64,000 nt of DNA from Pseudomonas viridiflava. Its GTDB lineage: Bacteria; Pseudomonadota; Gammaproteobacteria; Pseudomonadales; Pseudomonadaceae. Where the stretch lies: NCBI RefSeq assembly GCF_001642795.1, contig NZ_LKEH01000048.1, positions 218,940-282,939 on the forward strand, in the 5' to 3' direction. This document shows positions 9,251 through 18,281 of the stretch, piece by piece (the stretch's first letter is position 1; every line of letters begins with the position of its first letter). The translations under genes were made by a program, and so were the position numbers. The notes beneath the pieces were generated by a model that was given only the letters and a program-made list of their open reading frames with translations, searched no databases and was not told the origin of the DNA.

Positions 9251-10236
9251 GAATGGGTCTCGGCCATCTGGTAGGCGGTTTGCAGTGCGACGTGCAGGCT
9301 GCCGGTGTCGATCTTGCCACTGCCCGCCAGGTCCAGCGCGGTGCCGTGGTCGACGGACGTACGGATGATCGGCAGGCCCAGTGTCACATTGACGGCTGCG
9401 CCGAAGCCTTTGTACTTGAGTACGGGCAGGCCCTGATCGTGGTACATCGCCAGCACCGCATCGCAGTGCTCCAGATATTTGGGGGTAAACAGAGTGTCGG
9501 CAGGCAGCGGACCACGCAGGTCCAGGCCGTCGCTGCGCAGGCGCTCCAGAGTCGGTTCGATGATGTCGATTTCCTCGCGCCCCAGATGCCCGCTCTCGCC
9601 GGCATGGGGATTGAGACCGCACACCAGGATGCGTGGGTGAGGGATACCGAACTTGTTCACCAGATCGGCATGCAGGATGCGCGTGACGCGTTCCAGCCGG
9701 TCCGGGGTAATGGCATCGGCCACATCGCGCAATGGCAGGTGAGTGGTGACCAGTGCGACTCGCAAGTCGCCAGTGGCCAGCATCATCACCACCTGTTCGG
9801 TGTGGGTCAGTTCAGCGAGGAATTCGGTGTGTCCGGAGAAGGCGAAGCCGCCTTCGTTGATCACGCCCTTGTGCACCGGGGCGGTGATCATGCCGCTGAA
9901 CAGGCCGTCGAGGCAGCCTTGTCCGGCGCGTGTCAGGGTTTGCAGCACGAACCCGGCGTTGGCCGTGTTCAGCTCACCCGTGACCACCGACGCCGCCAGC
10001 GGAGTATCCCAGACATACAGGCTGCCCGCAGGAGCGGGCGAGTCGGGGAGGGCATCTGGCATCACGTCGAGCAGGTTGACGGCCACGCCCAGTTGCGCGG
10101 CCCGCTCGATGAGCAGGTCGCGGCTGGTAATGGCGATCAGGGGGTGTGGCTGAGGCTGCGTGGCGAGCAGCAGGCAAAGGTCAGGACCTATGCCGGCCGG
10201 CTCGCCGGGTGTCAGGGCGAAGCGCTTTGGTTTCAC
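9247..10236 (-). CDS. pdxA: 4-hydroxythreonine-4-phosphate dehydrogenase
   Basis: PdxA oxidises 4-phosphohydroxy-L-threonine in the DXP-dependent pyridoxal phosphate pathway; its product is condensed by PdxJ. The 329-residue length is typical. Conserved features include TPGEPAGIGPD at the N-terminus and the SGHTEFLAE and GLNPHAGE segments that carry metal- and substrate-binding residues. It overlaps rsmA by four bases and surA by four, in the middle of the leftward operon. Confidence 0.96.
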   Translation of the reverse strand: MKPKRFALTPGEPAGIGPDLCLLLATQPQPHPLIAITSRDLLIERAAQLGVAVNLLDVMPDALPDSPAPAGSLYVWDTPLAASVVTGELNTANAGFVLQTLTRAGQGCLDGLFSGMITAPVHKGVINEGGFAFSGHTEFLAELTHTEQVVMMLATGDLRVALVTTHLPLRDVADAITPDRLERVTRILHADLVNKFGIPHPRILVCGLNPHAGESGHLGREEIDIIEPTLERLRSDGLDLRGPLPADTLFTPKYLEHCDAVLAMYHDQGLPVLKYKGFGAAVNVTLGLPIIRTSVDHGTALDLAGSGKIDTGSLHVALQTAYQMAETHS

Positions 10237-11561
10237 TGAGCAGCCTGGACTGCGCCAGGAAGCTTGATTTCAACGTAGGCTTCGTCACGGATCTGACGCA
10301 GCCAGGTTTGCAGCTCTTCGTCGTACTTGCGGTTACGCAGTACGTTCAACGCTTGCTGATCACGAGCCTGACTGGTGGCGTCCGTGGCGCGACGGCCCAG
10401 GACTTCCAGAACGTGCCAGCCATAAGCAGTCTTGAACGGTTTGGAGACCACGCCCTGAGGCGTCTCGGTCATCACCTCGCGGAACTCTGGAACCAGCGAG
10501 TTGGGATCGACCCAGTTCAGGTCACCACCGTTGAGCGCCGAACCCGGATCTTCCGAGAAGCTCTTCGCCAGTTCGCCGAAATCTTCGCCGTTTTCGATGC
10601 GGTCATAGATCTTGGCAGCCAGACGCTTGGTTTCTTCTTCGCTGCGGATTTCGCTTGGCTTGATCAGGATGTGGCGCACATGCACTTCATCGCGCATTTG
10701 AGCCTGACCCTGTCCACCGCGCTTTTCCAGCAGCTTGAGGATGATGAAGCCGCCCGGTGTGCGCGCCGGAGGCGTCACGTCACCAATTGGCATCGAGCTG
10801 AGCATGTCGCCGAACGGAGGTGGCAACTGGGCTGCCTTGCGCCAGCCCATGTCGCCGCCTTCCAGCGCGCTTTCGCTCGACGATTTGGCAATCGCCATCT
10901 GTGCGAAGTCGGCGCCTTTCTTCAACTGGTCGTAAACGTCCTTGGCCCTGCGCGCTGCCGCCTGAATGGCATCGGACGATGCACTGTCAGGCGTGGCGAT
11001 CATGATGTTGGCCAGGTGAAACTCTTCGGACAGCTGAGCCTTGCCCAGATCGGAAGCCAGGAAGTTCTTCACTTCCTGCTCGGAGACCTGGATACGCTCT
11101 GCTACACGACGCTGGCGCACACGGCTGATGATCATCTCGCGACGAACCTGCTCGCGTGCATCGTTGTATGACAGACCGTCATGGGCCAGTGCTGCACGGA
11201 ACTGGTCAACGCTCATGTTGTTGCGCTGAGCGATGGTGCCGATGGCCTGGTTCAGTTCTTCGTCAGTGACGCGAATGCCGGAACGCTCGCCGATCTGCAG
11301 TTGCAGGTTTTCCAGAATCAGACGATCCAGAACCTGCTGTTGCAGCGCTTCGGCGGGCGGTACGCCCGACCCGCGCTTGGCAATGGTTTGCTGAACTTCA
11401 CGAACACGCTGGTCCATCTGGCTTTTCATGATCACGTCGTTGTCGACGATGGCCACGACACTGTCCAGAGGCTGAACCGCTGCATGCACAGCACCGCTCA
11501 GGAGTAACGCGCCCAGCATCAGCGGGCGCAGACAATCAGAAAGCTTGGTCTTCACGTTCAC
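10233..11561 (-). CDS. surA: periplasmic chaperone / peptidyl-prolyl isomerase SurA
   Basis: SurA escorts unfolded outer-membrane proteins, including LptD, through the periplasm. The 442-residue precursor has an N-terminal signal peptide ending near AVHA (about residue 28), a SurA N-terminal domain, and two parvulin domains (about 180-280 and 295-390). The second shows HVRHILIKP. The start at 11561 lies 26 bases inside the upstream lptD gene and keeps the conserved KTKLS stretch. An alternative Met 14 residues later would remove the overlap. The pairing with lptD fits its client. Confidence 0.94.
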   Translation of the reverse strand: MNVKTKLSDCLRPLMLGALLLSGAVHAAVQPLDSVVAIVDNDVIMKSQMDQRVREVQQTIAKRGSGVPPAEALQQQVLDRLILENLQLQIGERSGIRVTDEELNQAIGTIAQRNNMSVDQFRAALAHDGLSYNDAREQVRREMIISRVRQRRVAERIQVSEQEVKNFLASDLGKAQLSEEFHLANIMIATPDSASSDAIQAAARRAKDVYDQLKKGADFAQMAIAKSSSESALEGGDMGWRKAAQLPPPFGDMLSSMPIGDVTPPARTPGGFIILKLLEKRGGQGQAQMRDEVHVRHILIKPSEIRSEEETKRLAAKIYDRIENGEDFGELAKSFSEDPGSALNGGDLNWVDPNSLVPEFREVMTETPQGVVSKPFKTAYGWHVLEVLGRRATDATSQARDQQALNVLRNRKYDEELQTWLRQIRDEAYVEIKLPGAVQAAQ

Positions 11562-14316
11562 GATAACCTTGGATGCCTTTGTCGAGGAAGCTCTCTACTT
11601 TGGCGCCGGTCACGCCGCCGAGTCCCTTCAACACGATTTGTAGGAATATGCCGCGGTCGCCTTTTTCGTTCTGAGGCGCTTCCTGGCTGAACTCGTCGTA
11701 ATCAATCCAGTAACGGTTGATCAGGCGCAGCTTCCAGCAGCAGTTGTCGTATTCGAAACCACCAAAGGCTTCGATGGTACGGTCGCGGTTGTAGTCATAC
11801 TGCCAGCGGCTGATGAGGTTCCACTGCGGGATGATCGGCCAGATGACCGAAAAGTCATGCTGCTGGATCTTGTAGTAGTCCTTCACGTAGCCCGGGGTGC
11901 CCGGTGTGCCATAGTCGCCACCGCCCACTGTCCAGCGACCGGTAGTCTGGTCGAAACGGACCTGGTCGTTACGATAGCGATAGCCAGCGTTGATGACCTT
12001 GTTCGGGTTGTCTTCAGGCTGGTAATGGAACATCGCGCTACCGGAACGGGTGCTCTTGCTGTCAGGGTCCCAGTTGAGGTCGGATGTAAAGCGCCAGTCG
12101 CGGTTGTAGTTGTATTCGTATTCCAGAGCATAAGGCGAAACACTGGCCTTGGCATCGTCGCGGTCTGCGAACGTTACGCCTGGCAGTTGTACCTTGCGAT
12201 CTCTGAAATACACTGCCTGGCCTACGCTCAGGCGTTGACGCTCGAAACCGTTTTCTTCGATCCAGCGGTTGGTTACACCAAGCGACAGCTTGTTCTCGTC
12301 ACCAATACGGTCAGCACCGGTAAAGCGGTTGTCACGAAACAGCGAGGCATAGTTGAAGGTGCTTTCGCTTGTATCGAAAACCGGGATGTCGGTCTGATCC
12401 TTCTCAGGCACATAGAGATAGAACAGGCGTGGCTCGAGTGTCTGGCGATAGTCCTTGCCGAACCACTGCGTGTTTCGATCGAAGTACAGGCCGCTATCGA
12501 CACTGAAGACCGGCACGCTGCGGCTCTGACTACTGCTGTACTGCTCATCAGCCAAAAGCGTGTTTTTGCCTTGGCTGTCCAGATCCAGGTCGTATTGGGT
12601 GTAGACGTACTTGAGCTTTGGCGTCAGGAACCCATAGGTCCAGTTCATCGGCAGGCTCATGGACGGTGCCAGATTCAGACGGTCGCCGTTGGCACGGGCA
12701 AGGCCTGCGACGTTTCTGTCCAGACGAGGAGACGAATTGCCGTCTTCGTCTATAAAGCTACCGTCACGCAAGTCACGCTCGAAACGAACCGCTTCGGTCT
12801 GATAATCAAATTTCAGACCACCCGGGTTGTAGGGCAGGGTGCCGTTGAAGGTGATCTGCGGCAGTCGGTCATAGGGTGTAATGTTTGCGACTGTTGCCAG
12901 CTTGTAAGCCTGGGCATTGAACATCGCGGTGTAGTTGTCGCCACGGTAGGTCAGGGAACCCTGCTGATTGATAAAATCAGTTCTTTCTACGCCAATCTGA
13001 TCCGTTTCCAGATCCTGGAAGTAGTACGGGTCACTGATGTCGGTGTAATCCACCTTGGTCAGCCAGCGCGAGTCCAGCCCGCCCTTGTGCTGCCAGTTGA
13101 TCATCCAGCGCGTCTTGTCGTAATCCGACTGCAGCTTGCGATCATCGTTTTCGTCATTCAGGTAGCCACCACCGAACTGGCCTTCGCTGCTCTTGGTCAG
13201 GTAGCGGAACTCGCCTTCCATCAAGAGGCCGCGTTTGGCCATGTAGCGTGGGTACAACGTGGCGTCGTAGTTCGGTGCCAGGTTGAAGTAGTACGGCGTA
13301 ACCAGCGTGAAGCCGGAGTCGTTACTGGTAGAGAAGCTCGGCGGCAGGAAACCGGACTGGCGACGGTCGTCGATCGGGAAGTAGATGTACGGCGTGTAGA
13401 GTACCGGTACGTCCTTGACCCGCAGCGTCACGTTGGTCGCGGTGCCGAAACCGGTGGCCGGGTTCAGCGTGATGTTGTTGCCTTTGAGCGTCCAGGCGTT
13501 GCTGTTCGGCTCGCACGTGGTGTACGTGCCGTCCTTGAGACGAATGATCGCGTTCTCGGCACGCTTGGCGTACAGAGCGTTACCGCGAATGTTCGACTTG
13601 TGCAGGACGTACTCGGCGTTGTCGACACGGGCTTCGCCGGTGTCGAGCTGCAGTTCGGCCTTGTCGCCGACGATCAGTGCGCCGTTGTCACGCAGACGCA
13701 CGTCACCGTTCAGCTCGCCACGGTTCTCGGCCTGATGCAGGGCGGCTTCCTGAGCCTGAACCTGCATGCTGCCTTGACGCAACACGACGTCACCAGCGAG
13801 GGTCGCAACCTGTGCTTCCTGCTCGTAACGCGAGGCTTTTGCACCGACGAACATCGGTGCATCGCTCATCTTCGTCTTGTCGTCCATGCCCGGGCGAATC
13901 GGCTCTACGTAGGCACCCGAGCAATACGGACCGGTTTCGGCCAGTTGTGCTGCGGTGAGCTTTTCACGAGGAACCCAATCGAGGTGACTGTAGTCAGCAC
14001 TACGCGACCTCAGGCCTTTGCCCTTGGCTTCGGTCACCAGTTGCGTGGTCGCAACCGGTTCGCCGGCGGAAGTGCTTTCCGAGGTCACAGTACCGTTGGA
14101 GCTGACCGACGTCGTGCTGTGCACGGGGCGCGGAGGCAGATCAACGGCAGCGGTGCCGGATTTAGGCGCACAATTCCAGGCACCCGAAGCAGAGACTGAG
14201 CAGTCATACTGTTCCGCGGCAACCACGAATTGAGTGGCCAGAGGTTGCATCGCCAGCAGACTGCCGGTTACGAGCAACGGAAATTTTTTACGAAACGCGG
14301 GGGATTTCAATGCCAT
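11536..14316 (-). CDS. lptD: LPS assembly outer-membrane protein LptD
   Basis: LptD (OstA, Imp) forms with LptE the outer-membrane translocon that inserts lipopolysaccharide into the outer leaflet. The 926-residue precursor has a signal peptide (about 1-33), an unusually long Pseudomonas-type N-terminal extension, a periplasmic LptA-like beta-jellyroll (about 150-310) and a C-terminal 26-strand barrel. Cys residues at the N-terminus and a late CC pair (YDNCCWKL) fit the disulfides that LptD needs. It is the first gene of the leftward operon and its promoter lies in the divergent gap with amgK (14317-14445). Confidence 0.95.
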   Translation of the reverse strand: MALKSPAFRKKFPLLVTGSLLAMQPLATQFVVAAEQYDCSVSASGAWNCAPKSGTAAVDLPPRPVHSTTSVSSNGTVTSESTSAGEPVATTQLVTEAKGKGLRSRSADYSHLDWVPREKLTAAQLAETGPYCSGAYVEPIRPGMDDKTKMSDAPMFVGAKASRYEQEAQVATLAGDVVLRQGSMQVQAQEAALHQAENRGELNGDVRLRDNGALIVGDKAELQLDTGEARVDNAEYVLHKSNIRGNALYAKRAENAIIRLKDGTYTTCEPNSNAWTLKGNNITLNPATGFGTATNVTLRVKDVPVLYTPYIYFPIDDRRQSGFLPPSFSTSNDSGFTLVTPYYFNLAPNYDATLYPRYMAKRGLLMEGEFRYLTKSSEGQFGGGYLNDENDDRKLQSDYDKTRWMINWQHKGGLDSRWLTKVDYTDISDPYYFQDLETDQIGVERTDFINQQGSLTYRGDNYTAMFNAQAYKLATVANITPYDRLPQITFNGTLPYNPGGLKFDYQTEAVRFERDLRDGSFIDEDGNSSPRLDRNVAGLARANGDRLNLAPSMSLPMNWTYGFLTPKLKYVYTQYDLDLDSQGKNTLLADEQYSSSQSRSVPVFSVDSGLYFDRNTQWFGKDYRQTLEPRLFYLYVPEKDQTDIPVFDTSESTFNYASLFRDNRFTGADRIGDENKLSLGVTNRWIEENGFERQRLSVGQAVYFRDRKVQLPGVTFADRDDAKASVSPYALEYEYNYNRDWRFTSDLNWDPDSKSTRSGSAMFHYQPEDNPNKVINAGYRYRNDQVRFDQTTGRWTVGGGDYGTPGTPGYVKDYYKIQQHDFSVIWPIIPQWNLISRWQYDYNRDRTIEAFGGFEYDNCCWKLRLINRYWIDYDEFSQEAPQNEKGDRGIFLQIVLKGLGGVTGAKVESFLDKGIQGYREREDQAF

Positions 14317-14445
14317 CTTATTAGTCCGGGCTTCCTGCGCGCCATCTGCCCGCGGGGGGGCCGCACGCCTCTCGATGGGCTGAAAAAGATTCCGGATAAT
14401 AAAGCATGACCCGCTTGACGGCTAGCGCCGTCGGAGACCCTTGTA

Positions 14446-15471
14446 ATGCCAGATCAAGATATACGCCTGCAATCCCTGAAAGTTTGGCTGGATAAGCAGT
14501 TGCCAGCGCTGTTCGCCGCGCAGAATTGGGGCGCCGTACCCCCGGCCACGTTGACTGCGGCCAGCAGCGACGCGAGTTTTCGTCGTTATTTCCGTTGGGA
14601 GGGCGAAGGGCGAACTTTTATTGTGATGGACGCGCCGCCACCCCAGGAAAACTGCAAACCGTTTGTTGATATCGCTCATTTACTGGAAAAGTCCGGCATA
14701 AATGTTCCGAAAATTTATGCCGAAGACCTCGCGCAGGGCTTTTTACTGCTCAATGACCTGGGTCGCCAGACGTATCTCGACGTGATCGATGCCGATAACG
14801 CGCACGTGTTATTTGCCGACGCGATCGAGTCGTTGCTGGCTTATCAACAGTTGCCGATGGATGCGCCGTTGCCCAGCTATGACGTGGCCTTGCTGCGCCG
14901 TGAACTGGAGCTGTTTCCCGAGTGGTACGTGAAGCGTCATCTGGGTATCGACATGGACGAGGCGCAGCGGGCTGACTGGCAGCAGGCCAGCGACCTGTTG
15001 ATCGAAAGTGCGCTGATACAGCCCAAGGTGCTGGTGCATCGCGACTATATGCCCCGTAACCTGATGATCAGCGAACCCAATCCGGGCGTGCTGGATTTTC
15101 AGGATGCCGTGTATGGCCCGGTCACTTACGACATCACCTGCCTGTTCAAGGATGCGTTCCTGAGCTGGCCTCAGGAGCGTGTGAGCGACTGGTTGAAAAT
15201 CTACTGGGACAAGGCGCGGGCGCTGGGCATTCCGGTCCATGAAGACTTCGCTGCGTTCGAGCGGGCCAGCGACCTGATGGGGGTACAGCGTCACCTGAAA
15301 GTCATCGGGATCTTCGCGCGTATCTGTCACCGCGATGGCAAGCCTCGTTATCTGGGCGACGTTCCACGCTTTTTCGCCTATATAGAAGCCGTTCTTTCGC
15401 GACGTCCGGAACTGGCGCAACTGGGTCAGTTGCTGACCAGCCTGCAGCAGCCCGTCGAGACAGCCGTCTGA
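14446..15471 (+). CDS. amgK: N-acetylmuramate/N-acetylglucosamine-1-kinase AmgK
   Basis: AmgK phosphorylates MurNAc at the anomeric position, the first step of a cell-wall recycling bypass found in Pseudomonas that feeds UDP-MurNAc synthesis and lowers fosfomycin sensitivity. The 341-residue protein has the aminoglycoside-phosphotransferase fold: HRDYMPRN with catalytic Asp at about residue 200 and the metal-binding LDFQD at about 216-220. It is divergent from lptD and 41 bases upstream of murU, which encodes the next enzyme. Confidence 0.95.
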   Translation: MPDQDIRLQSLKVWLDKQLPALFAAQNWGAVPPATLTAASSDASFRRYFRWEGEGRTFIVMDAPPPQENCKPFVDIAHLLEKSGINVPKIYAEDLAQGFLLLNDLGRQTYLDVIDADNAHVLFADAIESLLAYQQLPMDAPLPSYDVALLRRELELFPEWYVKRHLGIDMDEAQRADWQQASDLLIESALIQPKVLVHRDYMPRNLMISEPNPGVLDFQDAVYGPVTYDITCLFKDAFLSWPQERVSDWLKIYWDKARALGIPVHEDFAAFERASDLMGVQRHLKVIGIFARICHRDGKPRYLGDVPRFFAYIEAVLSRRPELAQLGQLLTSLQQPVETAV

Positions 15472-15512
15472 CTCATTTTGAAAAAGGTACCGATTGTGTT
15501 GAAGAGGACTGC

Positions 15513-16187
15513 ATGAAAGCGATGATTCTCGCTGCCGGGAAAGGCGAGCGCATGCGCCCGTTGACCCTGCACACGCCAAAACCTCTGGTGCGCGCAGGTG
15601 GTGTGCCTTTGATCGAATATCACCTCAATGCTTTGCGTGAGGCCGGGTTTCACGATCTGGTCATCAACCATGCGTGGCTGGGTCAGCAGATCGAAGACTG
15701 GCTTGGCGACGGCCAGCGCTTCGGCCTGAACATCCGTTACTCCCCTGAAGGCGAGCCGTTGGAAACAGGTGGCGGCATCTTCCGCGCCCTCCCTTTGCTG
15801 GGCGACGAGCCGTTTGTGGTGGTCAATGGCGACATCTGGACAGACTGCGACTTCGCCTCGCTGCGTCGACCGTTGACGGGGCTTGCGCATCTGGTGTTGA
15901 TCGACAACCCGGCGCATCACCCGACGGGGGATTTCTCGCTGGTTGACGGTCAGGTACTCGATGACGATTCGGCTGAGCATCGCCTCACCTACAGCGGTAT
16001 CGCGATTCTGCATCCTCGACTGTTCGCCGGCTGCGAGGCGGGCGCGTTCAAGCTGGCGCCGTTGCTGCGTGATGCCATGCGTGAAGGGCAGGTAACCGGT
16101 GAGCATTTCAGCGGACGCTGGGTGGATGTCGGTACTCATGAACGGCTGGCTGAAGTGGAGCAGTTGCTGGCGGGACGTACTGAATGA
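15513..16187 (+). CDS. murU: N-acetylmuramate-1-phosphate uridylyltransferase MurU
   Basis: MurU transfers UMP to MurNAc-1-phosphate to give UDP-MurNAc, bypassing the fosfomycin-sensitive MurA step. The 224-residue single nucleotidyltransferase domain begins with LAAGKGERMRPLT (residues 6-18), the sugar-nucleotidyltransferase loop. A VVNGDIWTD metal site follows at about 108-116. It overlaps djlA by four bases and works directly downstream of AmgK. Confidence 0.95.
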   Translation: MKAMILAAGKGERMRPLTLHTPKPLVRAGGVPLIEYHLNALREAGFHDLVINHAWLGQQIEDWLGDGQRFGLNIRYSPEGEPLETGGGIFRALPLLGDEPFVVVNGDIWTDCDFASLRRPLTGLAHLVLIDNPAHHPTGDFSLVDGQVLDDDSAEHRLTYSGIAILHPRLFAGCEAGAFKLAPLLRDAMREGQVTGEHFSGRWVDVGTHERLAEVEQLLAGRTE

Positions 16188-16951
16188 TCTGGCCGGGCAC
16201 ACTGGCAGGCGCTGGTATCGGGTACGCGATTGCCGACATACCCGGTGCGATGCTGGGCGCCTTGCTGGGGCAGGCGCTGGACCGTCGATTGAAACTGTAC
16301 AGCTGGGCACATCTGCGTGAGCGGCTGGGTGGTCGCCCGGCTGTTCATGACGACGAGTTGCTGTTTGTGCTGCTGGGGCGCCTGGCCAAATGTGACGGGC
16401 GCGTGGTCGCCAGTCACATCCATCAGGCGCGGGTCGAGATGCAACGACTGAGCATGGACAAGGCGGGTCAGTTGCGTGCAATTAATGCGTTCAAGCGCGG
16501 CAAGGACGGATCCGATGGACTGCGCAGTTATCTGCGCGGTTTGCGTGATCAATCGGACAAGGCCGAAGGATTGTTACGTGCCTGTTGGCGAATGGCGTGG
16601 GCCGATGGCAAGGCGTCCCGGGCCGAGCGCGAGCTGATTGGTGTATGGGGCATGTGGCTGGGCTGGACCGAGCCGCAGATCGAAGCGCTGGCCACCGAAA
16701 ATGATCCGATGAAGAGGCCGTCAATCGGCAGCACTGACGCCTATAAGGGTGCACTGCTGTTGCTGGGCGTAAAGGCCGACACCGATCCTGTGACCATCAA
16801 GCGTGCCTACCGGCGGCTGCTGAGTCGTCATCACCCGGACAAGATTGCAGGCTCGGGCGCCAGTTCGTTGCAGGTTCGTGTGGCGACCGAGAAAACCAGC
16901 GAACTGCACAACGCTTATCGACTCATCAAGGCGCGCCGCGGGTTTCAGTGA
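16184..16951 (+). CDS. djlA: DjlA-like TerB / J-domain co-chaperone
   Basis: This 255-residue protein has an N-terminal Gly/Ala-rich membrane segment (about 5-30), a central TerB-type helical domain (about 55-170) and a C-terminal J domain with the HPD motif at 217-219. This is the DjlA architecture of an inner-membrane-anchored DnaK co-chaperone whose J domain faces the cytosol. It overlaps murU by four bases, so it is co-expressed with the recycling enzymes. A functional link to recycling is not shown by sequence. Confidence 0.88.
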   Translation: MIWPGTLAGAGIGYAIADIPGAMLGALLGQALDRRLKLYSWAHLRERLGGRPAVHDDELLFVLLGRLAKCDGRVVASHIHQARVEMQRLSMDKAGQLRAINAFKRGKDGSDGLRSYLRGLRDQSDKAEGLLRACWRMAWADGKASRAERELIGVWGMWLGWTEPQIEALATENDPMKRPSIGSTDAYKGALLLLGVKADTDPVTIKRAYRRLLSRHHPDKIAGSGASSLQVRVATEKTSELHNAYRLIKARRGFQ

Positions 16952-16969
16952 TGATGCTCACCCCTATGA

Positions 16970-17040
16970 GTGGGAGGCGGCTTGCCGGCGATGCAGTCGA
17001 CGCGGCTGGTCAGCATCGTTCATCGCCGACAAGCCGCCTC
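16970..17040. repeat. REP pair, GGCGGCTTGCC type
   Basis: An arm at 16970-16993 matches the arm at 36-59 exactly, and an inverted near copy lies at 17021-17040. It is a Pseudomonas REP pair in the gap between djlA and the convergent DUF3530 gene. Confidence 0.75.
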
Positions 17041-17080
17041 TTATCAAACAACCTGCAACCCACTGAAGAAACTGGATTTT

Positions 17081-17165
17081 GTGGGAGCGGACTTGTCCGC
17101 GAAGGGGTGGTGCAGACGATGAAGGTTCAGCGACTGAAATGCAGCATTCGCGGACAAGTCCCCAC
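17081..17165. repeat. REP pair, second type
   Basis: GTGGGAGCGGACTTGTCCGC at 17081-17100 is answered by an inverted copy at 17147-17165. It is a variant of the REP family next to the 16970 pair. The rest of the gap to 17278 shows no gene. Confidence 0.7.
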
Positions 17166-17278
17166 GACGTCCGGTGTGTGCTGCGCGACCGCGCTACGTC
17201 GGAGACGTGGTGGGGCCTCCCCCAATCTGGTGATTGCTACGGACAGCGTGTTTCAACACGCCAAGAGCATCACCCGGC

Positions 17279-18229
17279 CTATTTGGCCTCGACCCAGCCC
17301 CGAACCCGGCGGAACAGTTGTTCCTGTTCGGTCTCTGCATTGCCTGCAATATTGATCAGCCCGATTTGTGTGAAGCCCGGTCCCTTGGCGCGTTTGCTGG
17401 CCTGGAGGCGTTCGGTCGCTGCTTGCTGGGGCGGGTTCTTGTAGATGAAGTCGGCGGTGTTGACCTTCAGCGTGGGCACCATGTCCAGCAGTGACGGTGG
17501 CGTGTCGAGCGGTTCGCGTGCGGCCACCATCACCAGTTTCTGTACCAGAGGCGACGGGCGCTCGCTCATGTAGCGCGTCGCCCAATAAGCGCCGCTGCTG
17601 TGGCCGAGCAAGACGATGCTGTGCGCCTTGTTCTGCTGCGCAAAGGCAATCGCGCTATCAATGCGGGCAAAGACCCTTTCAGCCTGGGCCTTGTTGCGTT
17701 CTTCATCGGCCGCTGCCTTGGCCGTGTCGGCGCTGGCCTGGGCTTCTGCCTTGGCAGGCGCATCCTTTGGCGCTTCCTTGGGTTTTTCAGCGCTGGCGTC
17801 GCCGGTCGCGGCGTCAGTGTCACGCGGCATCAGCGCACTGTCCTGTGCGTCCGGCAAGGTCACGCTCAGGCTTGACCAGCCGACGTTGGGGAACTTGCGT
17901 CGCAGCGGGCCGACCACGTCTGGCCAGTCCGGCGATTCGCCTGCGCCAGGCAGAATGATGACGGCACCTTGCGGCTCGTCAGTGTTGGCCGGTTTCCAGA
18001 GCGCCAGAAAGCTTTCGTCGCCTGCCTGCAGTTGCTGCTGATCCTCTTTGGGCAGTTGACGCTCAAGCGCGATGGCATCTTCCTGCGCGCGGCTGGGCAG
18101 TGGTGCGCGCTCTTCGGGAGCGTCTTTGGCCGCGTCCTTTGGTGCATCGGCTGCCAGGGCAGGCAGGGCACAAGGGATGATCAATGACAGAAACAATGCA
18201 GGAAACATTGCGCGAATGGTGTGGGACAT
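17279..18229 (-). CDS. exported DUF3530 alpha/beta-hydrolase-like protein
   Basis: This 316-residue protein has a clear signal peptide (MSHTIRAMFPALFLSLII to about residue 27, ALAADA). A GHSSGAYWA segment resembles the nucleophile elbow of alpha/beta hydrolases (G-x-S-x-G), and VIILPGAGESPDWP resembles an oxyanion loop. An Ala/Lys/Pro/Asp-rich low-complexity insert (DAPAKAEAQASADTAKA region) interrupts the domain at about 140-180. It equates to the DUF3530 family gene found next to agtS in other Pseudomonas. I use the ATG at 18229; a TTG-started frame reaches 18241. The substrate is unknown. Confidence 0.75.
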   Translation of the reverse strand: MSHTIRAMFPALFLSLIIPCALPALAADAPKDAAKDAPEERAPLPSRAQEDAIALERQLPKEDQQQLQAGDESFLALWKPANTDEPQGAVIILPGAGESPDWPDVVGPLRRKFPNVGWSSLSVTLPDAQDSALMPRDTDAATGDASAEKPKEAPKDAPAKAEAQASADTAKAAADEERNKAQAERVFARIDSAIAFAQQNKAHSIVLLGHSSGAYWATRYMSERPSPLVQKLVMVAAREPLDTPPSLLDMVPTLKVNTADFIYKNPPQQAATERLQASKRAKGPGFTQIGLINIAGNAETEQEQLFRRVRGWVEAK

Positions 18230-18281
18230 CGGATATTCCAAGCCAGAAACGATACCGGCAGCCTAATGGGTTGATCGGCTT

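Noticed and set aside
11857..14199. 780-codon rightward open frame opposite lptD
   Set aside because: It is fully antisense to lptD, has a Val/Leu/Arg-rich random-looking translation and no start signal.
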